Positions 8,612 through 12,597 of a stretch of DNA of 12,597 bases are shown piece by piece (the stretch's first letter is position 1; every line of letters begins with the position of its first letter). Under the pieces are notes generated by a model, which made no database searches, was not told the origin of the DNA, and saw only the letters and a list, made by a program, of their open reading frames with translations. The stretch is from assembly GCA_002068205.1 (NCBI GenBank), contig MVZB01000083.1, positions 1 to 12,597 on the forward strand, read 5' to 3'. The stretch comes from a candidate division BRC1 bacterium ADurb.BinA292 (GTDB lineage Bacteria; Sumerlaeota; Sumerlaeia; MVZB01). The translations under genes and the position numbers were made by a program.

Positions 8612-8640
8612 TTGCGAACAATCCAGACTTCCTCCATAAT
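8612..8640 (+). promoter_or_regulatory. Promoter candidate for the Hsp70 / J-like-SUMF1 operon
   Basis: TTGCGA at 8612-8617 and CATAAT at 8635-8640 are 17 bp apart (four and five of six consensus bases). It would give a leader of about 400 nt before the Hsp70 ATG, which is long. A closer promoter in the GC-rich part may have been missed. No CIRCE element or other heat-shock operator was seen nearby. Confidence 0.3.
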
Positions 8641-9054
8641 TCAGTTTGATGACAGGCTTGAGCGGGACATTGAATCGAGCTTCGGTTGCCGGAAACGCAC
8701 AGGACGTTGTACAAAAGGATTCATATTCGTGCGCCCATGCAAGGCGTCTGGCCCATCAGGCACCGTCCGGTGAATCCTCCCGGTCCGCGATCACGTGGGA
8801 TCGGTGCGCGCCGGCTGCGCCCGGCGGCGGCCGGCTCAACACGCCTGATGCGGGCCTCGCGCGGCGCCCGGTCGCGCAGGTCACCCAACGCGAAACGGCC
8901 TGCCGGGCCGCGCCGGGCCGCCAGGCGGGCGCGAAGGCCGACCGCGCGTCCCGACCGGTGTCACGACCCTTTGTCTCCGCGGGCTCGCCGGCTTGCTGCC
9001 GCCAGGCGCCGGTCTCGCTCCTTCCGCTGCATTCCGCTGGCTGGAGCCCCCTGA

Positions 9055-10629
9055 ATGAATGACTTCGCCGACAACGCCATCGCGGTCGGGATCGACCTGG
9101 GGACGACTTACTCCGTCGTCGGCCTGGTCGATGAATACGGCCAGGCGCAGATCATTCCCAACAGCGACAACCAGCGGACGACGCCGTCGGCCGTGTACAT
9201 CGACGGCTCCTCGGTCATCGTCGGCTCCATCGCCAAGGAGCAGACGACGCTCAACCCGGCCCACACGATTCAGTTCATCAAACCCTACATCGGCCGGCGC
9301 CGCAAACGGTTCATGCTGAGCGGTCAGGAGTGGTCGCCCGAGGAACTGTCGGCGATGATCCTGCGCAAGGTGGTGCGCGACGCCGAGATCGCCATGGGCG
9401 GCCAGAAGAAGATCACCCACGCGGTCATTACGGTCCCGGCCTTCTTCACCGAGCAACAGCGCAAGTCGACCGAGGACGCCGGCCGCATTGCCGGGCTCAA
9501 TGTGATGAGCATAATCAACGAGCCGACGGCGGCGGCGCTGGCCTATGGCTTCGATACGCTCGGCGCCGACAAGACCGTCCTGGTCTATGACCTCGGCGGC
9601 GGCACGTTCGACGTGACCGTGATGCGCATCAGCGGCGACACCGTGACGATGCTGGCCACCGACGGCGACGTGCAACTGGGCGGCAAGGACTGGGATGAGC
9701 GGCTGATCGACTACGTCGCCGAGCAGTTCCTCGCGCGTCACGGGATCGATCCGCGCGAGGATTACGAGACATTGCAGGGCCTTTATACGCAGGCCGAACA
9801 GGCCAAGCTGCGGCTGTCGAAGCTGCCGGCGACCCGGCTGGCCGTGCACCTGAACGGCACGACCGAATCGTACGACATCACGCGCGAACAGTTCGAGTCG
9901 ATGACCGAGGACCTGCTGCTCCAGACCGAAACGACGCTGCAACTGACCGTGCAGGAGGCCGGCCTGTCGTTCGGCCAGATCGACGAGTGCCTGCTGGTGG
10001 GCGGTTCGACGCGGATGCGCTCGGTGCGCGCGATGCTCAAGGAGGTGCTGGGCACCGAACCGAAGCTGGTGCTCAATCCCGACGAATGCGTCGCGCAGGG
10101 GGCCGCGATCCACGCGGTGATGATGCAGCTCCGGATGCTCGATCAGGGGCTGCCAGTGCCGATCCCGCAGGTCCGCGAGGAGCATCTGGACCGCTTCCGC
10201 CAGATGGAGGAACGGCTGATCAACTCGCACACGCTGGGGATCCTGGCGCTCAACAAGGAGGGTCAGCGCGTGGTGGCGCCGATCATCCCGCGCCGCGCGT
10301 TCATCCCGCGCCGCGAGGTCAAGACCTTCCGCACGTCGGTCGAAAATCAGCAGCAGATCCGCATCGTCGTGATGGAAGGCGAGGGCGAGGACCCCGAGGC
10401 GTGCGTCGAGCTGGGGATGTGCCTGGTGCGGGGGCTGCCGTCCGGCCTGCCCAAGGGAACGCCGATTGAAGTCAGTTTTCATTGCAGTCATGATGGGCAG
10501 CTCAGCGTTACCGCCCGGCTGCCGACGATCGACCAGGTGGTCCAGACCGTGATCGAACGCACAATGGGGATGAGCGAAGAAGCCATTGAAGCCTCGCGCG
10601 AACGGCTCCAGATGATGAGTATTGAATAA
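9055..10629 (+). CDS. Hsp70/DnaK-family protein, shortened, without lid domain
   Basis: This 524-residue Hsp70 homologue keeps a full nucleotide-binding domain. GIDLGTTYSVV (12-22) is phosphate loop 1, and K76 in FIKPYIGRR corresponds to the catalytic Lys70 of DnaK. ITVPAFFTEQQRKSTEDAGR (125-144) and IINEPTAAALAYGFD (153-167) follow. VYDLGGGTFDVTVM (177-190) is phosphate loop 2 and LLVGGSTRMRSV (313-324) the adenosine motif. The usual linker with DVLLLDVTP is missing, replaced by a longer polar segment (about 361-390) before SHTLGILALN. A beta substrate domain (391-489) ends at SVTARLP, and only about 35 residues remain. The helical lid and acidic tail of the 638-residue DnaK are therefore absent. 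The start has GGAG eight bases upstream. The stop overlaps the next start (TAATG). No grpE or classical dnaJ is near, so this is a specialised Hsp70, not the housekeeping DnaK. Confidence 0.92.
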   Translation: MNDFADNAIAVGIDLGTTYSVVGLVDEYGQAQIIPNSDNQRTTPSAVYIDGSSVIVGSIAKEQTTLNPAHTIQFIKPYIGRRRKRFMLSGQEWSPEELSAMILRKVVRDAEIAMGGQKKITHAVITVPAFFTEQQRKSTEDAGRIAGLNVMSIINEPTAAALAYGFDTLGADKTVLVYDLGGGTFDVTVMRISGDTVTMLATDGDVQLGGKDWDERLIDYVAEQFLARHGIDPREDYETLQGLYTQAEQAKLRLSKLPATRLAVHLNGTTESYDITREQFESMTEDLLLQTETTLQLTVQEAGLSFGQIDECLLVGGSTRMRSVRAMLKEVLGTEPKLVLNPDECVAQGAAIHAVMMQLRMLDQGLPVPIPQVREEHLDRFRQMEERLINSHTLGILALNKEGQRVVAPIIPRRAFIPRREVKTFRTSVENQQQIRIVVMEGEGEDPEACVELGMCLVRGLPSGLPKGTPIEVSFHCSHDGQLSVTARLPTIDQVVQTVIERTMGMSEEAIEASRERLQMMSIE

Positions 10630-12473
10630 TGGCCAGGGACAGCTTGCGCATCGAGGTCAGCGCGACGTTGCGCGAAGCGGTCGGCTTCGGCGAGGGCGAC
10701 GGCGGCCTCGATTACTTCGCGCTGCTGGGCGTGGCGCGCGACTGCAACGACGCCGGGCTGATCGACAAGGCGTTGATCGAGCGGACGAAGGCGCTGCGCA
10801 AGTGGCAGAACTCGCCGAAGTTCGGCGCCGAAGTCGTCAAGCTGCTGAACCAGCTTCATCGCGCCGTCAAAATCCTCAAGGACCCTAACCGTTGCGCGCT
10901 CTACCGCGAGGAGCTGGCGCGACTCGAGCGGGGCGAGACGGCCAGCGCCGAGGACCGATTCGCCGACCTGGTGCGCGCCGCGATGGCCGACGCGCAGCTC
11001 GACGCTGAATCGCGCCAACGGCTGACCGAATTCGCCGTCCGCGAGGGCATTTCCTCGGCCGAGGCGCAGCGCATCGCGACGCACGTGCGCGCCGAGATGG
11101 AACAGCGCCGCGCCGCCGACCGGCAGGCGCAGCCGGCTCAGGAGGAAGGCTGGCAGTTCCGCATCGCCGTCGAGGGCGAGGAGGGCTTCCAGATGATGCT
11201 GGCCGGCATGGAGGCCAGCGGCGAGGTCACCGAGGAGCATCTGCGCAACCTGCTGCGCGACGCGCCGCGCTATCAGTTGGACGCGCTGCGCGCCGGCAAG
11301 TTGATCGCCGATTTTCAGGCCCGGCGCTTCAAGCGGATGGTCGAGCACGTGGCCGGCGGCCGCGCGATCAACGACGATCAGGCGCGGCTGCTGGTGATGA
11401 AGGCGCGCGCATACGGCCTCGACGACGTCAAGGCTTACGAGATTATCTCCGACTACACGCTGTCGGCCTATTCGACCGAGGACGGGCTCTCGGCTCTGGA
11501 ACTGACGCAGTCGTTCACGCAGGACGACATTGCCGAGATCATCGAGGGGCGGGCCGCCGGGCCGGCGCGCCGGCCGCTGTGGAGCCGCCTGACGAGCGCG
11601 GTGCCCGCCGGCGTGCGCAACGCCGTGCTGGGCGTCATTGCCCTGGGCGTCGTCGTGCTGGGCGTGTTCTACCTGAAGGACGTCGGTCTGGACGGCCCGC
11701 CGGCGGCCGACGAGGAGATCGTGATCATTCCGCCCGAGGAGCAGCCGCCCGCCGAAACGACCGGGACGGAACCGGCCGCGCCCCCGGCGCCCATGGCGAC
11801 CATTGAGCCGACCGAGCCCCCCCGCCAACTCGTATCGCATCCCGACCCCCCGTCGGGCATGATCCGGTTCGATGCGGAGGCGCCGGGCGACCCGCCTCCG
11901 TTCGAGATGGGCGTCACCGAAGTCACCAATGAACTCTACAACCAGTATGTGCGTTTCACGCTGGATGCCGCGCCGGCAAGCTGGCCCGACGGGCGCTATC
12001 CCGCCGACCAGGCGCGGCTTCCGGTCACCGGCGTCACCTGGCATCAGGCGATGAACTTCTGCCGGTGGTTCGCGGCGCTGGGCCAGCTCGCCCCGGATTC
12101 GGTGCGGCTGCCCACGACGGCCGAATACCGGCGCGCGCTGCGCGGCGATACGCTCCGCGGCGATCCGACGCAAACCGGCTACTGGGCGCGGGCGCGGCTC
12201 TATCAGGCGGTGGCGCCCAAGACGATCAAGGCGACCCCCTGGGATCGGATTTATATCCCCGGTTCTTCACAAATGTACGACTTGATCGGCAATGTCGCCG
12301 AATGGGGCATGGACGAGCAGGGGGCGAACCGCGTGATTCTCGGCGGCGACTTCTCCATCGACAACACGGACTTTGACCATCTGCAGCCGCGCTGGCGGGA
12401 CCCGAACCAGGCTTATCCCGAAGTCGGCTTCCGACTGGTGCACGTAGTTGATGCCACCACTTCGGCGCCCTGA
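10629..12473 (+). CDS. J-like / transmembrane / FGE-sulfatase (SUMF1)-domain protein
   Basis: This is a 614-residue multidomain protein, translationally coupled to the Hsp70 (the TAA and ATG share one base). Residues 28-100 resemble a J-domain (DYFALLGVARDC, then KLLNQLHRAVKILKDPNRCA) but QNSPKF stands where HPD should be. Residues 105-305 are helical, with two similar segments at about 124-153 and 247-276. VRNAVLGVIALGVVVLGVFY (329-348) is a transmembrane helix, followed by a Pro/Glu-rich linker (356-407). Residues 410-606 are an FGE/SUMF1 fold: FEMGVTEVTNELYNQYV (425-441), LPVTGVTWHQAMNFCRWFA (464-482), RLPTTAEYRRALRG (493-506), DLIGNVAEWG (551-560), ILGGDF (570-575) and EVGFRLV (598-604). 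There is no Cys after C478, so the formylglycine-forming cysteines are absent. With no signal peptide, the J-like part is probably cytoplasmic and the SUMF1 part outside the inner membrane (inference). A kinase-linked SUMF1 relative is excluded because no kinase domain is present. Confidence 0.85.
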   Translation: MARDSLRIEVSATLREAVGFGEGDGGLDYFALLGVARDCNDAGLIDKALIERTKALRKWQNSPKFGAEVVKLLNQLHRAVKILKDPNRCALYREELARLERGETASAEDRFADLVRAAMADAQLDAESRQRLTEFAVREGISSAEAQRIATHVRAEMEQRRAADRQAQPAQEEGWQFRIAVEGEEGFQMMLAGMEASGEVTEEHLRNLLRDAPRYQLDALRAGKLIADFQARRFKRMVEHVAGGRAINDDQARLLVMKARAYGLDDVKAYEIISDYTLSAYSTEDGLSALELTQSFTQDDIAEIIEGRAAGPARRPLWSRLTSAVPAGVRNAVLGVIALGVVVLGVFYLKDVGLDGPPAADEEIVIIPPEEQPPAETTGTEPAAPPAPMATIEPTEPPRQLVSHPDPPSGMIRFDAEAPGDPPPFEMGVTEVTNELYNQYVRFTLDAAPASWPDGRYPADQARLPVTGVTWHQAMNFCRWFAALGQLAPDSVRLPTTAEYRRALRGDTLRGDPTQTGYWARARLYQAVAPKTIKATPWDRIYIPGSSQMYDLIGNVAEWGMDEQGANRVILGGDFSIDNTDFDHLQPRWRDPNQAYPEVGFRLVHVVDATTSAP

Positions 12474-12597
12474 GACGGCGGATACGGCAACTTGAACAGG
12501 CGAGCGGTTGCCCGCCGATCCACCGGGAACGAAGCGCGGCGGTTGCCGGTGCTCAGCCCGGCCCTCAGCGACCGGTTGATCTGGAGCACCGACACCC
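12474..12597. other. Downstream of the J-like/SUMF1 gene, no gene visible
   Basis: The last 124 bp show no start codon with a ribosome site leading into a convincing frame and no hairpin with a T-run. The operon might continue beyond the window. A leftward open frame here (12413-12595) overlaps the SUMF1 domain and looks like an antisense shadow. Confidence 0.5.

Larger units (their letters stand above)
8263..9054. other. 792-bp divergent intergenic region between the kinase-like and Hsp70 genes
   Basis: From left to right it holds a G-rich tract (8301-8388), the promoter of the leftward operon (8422-8451) and a short hexamer array (8543-8566). An AT-richer promoter-like stretch (about 8605-8740) follows. 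The last 300 bp, leading to the Hsp70 start, are very GC-rich and hairpin-prone. Open frames such as 8646-9062 have no recognisable protein character. A 76-codon frame at 8409-8639 has AGGAG four bases before its ATG but overlaps the opposite-strand promoter and a hexamer array, so I do not call it. Confidence 0.6.

Noticed and set aside
8409..8639. 76-codon frame starting MSYFDYRRSP with AGGAG nearby
   Set aside because: The ribosome site is only four bases from the ATG, the frame overlaps the opposite promoter and translates a hexamer array (IGIGIGI). Chance is more likely.
8646..9062. 138-codon frame before the Hsp70 gene
   Set aside because: No ribosome site, Arg/Ala/Pro-rich low-information product, overlaps the Hsp70 start. 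More likely leader sequence.
8881..10491. 536-codon open frame on the minus strand
   Set aside because: Antisense to the well-supported Hsp70 gene; composition is His/Arg/Gln-rich shadow.
10488..12173. 561-codon open frame on the minus strand
   Set aside because: Antisense to the J-like/SUMF1 gene and without domain similarity.

Overview
The window is GC-rich bacterial DNA that most likely comes from a member of the Planctomycetota. This is an inference. It rests on the dispersed intergenic repeats (one reads V-E-R-S-D-T-T-G on the minus strand, a spurious peptide I remember from planctomycete annotations), on the DUF362 protein type, on the Hsp70 paired with an FGE/SUMF1-domain membrane protein, and on the long repeat-filled intergenic spaces. 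No rRNA, tRNA or integrase gene was seen.

Layout from left to right. (1) 1-163 is the edge of a CRISPR array (37-bp repeats, 34-35-bp spacers) that runs off the left end; no cas gene is present. (2) 273-380 is a degenerate hexanucleotide array, the first of several in intergenic DNA. (3) 385-4209 is a nitrogen-assimilation block: glutamate dehydrogenase (gdhA, minus strand) diverges from an ammonium channel and its PII protein (amtB-glnK, plus strand) across a 761-bp repeat-rich gap. (4) 4626-5138 is a short ArgA-type N-acetylglutamate synthase with a TTG start and a good promoter. Together with block 3 it outlines ammonium uptake, sensing, fixation into glutamate and entry into arginine synthesis. 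(5) 5438-6721 is a DUF362 protein. (6) 6827-8262, on the minus strand, is a probable two-gene operon: a cytidylate-kinase-like protein followed by an unrecognised Cys/His-bearing protein, behind a good sigma70-type promoter. (7) 9055-12473 is a translationally coupled pair: a shortened Hsp70 and a membrane protein with a J-like domain lacking HPD, an internal helical repeat, one transmembrane segment, a Pro/Glu-rich linker and a C-terminal FGE/SUMF1 domain lacking the catalytic cysteines.

The most unusual system is block 7. The stop codon of the Hsp70 gene overlaps the start codon of the J-like/SUMF1 gene (TAATG), so the two are probably made together. The Hsp70 keeps its ATPase motifs but has lost the lid and the usual hydrophobic linker. 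Its partner has lost the HPD that would normally stimulate an Hsp70, and adds a membrane anchor and an inactive-looking FGE fold. This looks like a membrane-tethered chaperone device whose coupling differs from DnaK-DnaJ.

The intergenic DNA is notable in itself: five degenerate hexamer arrays in SCGATN/NATCGS phase, two copies of a stem-loop composite, and a third stem-loop element at 5150-5260. Several candidate sigma70-type promoters have 18-bp spacers.
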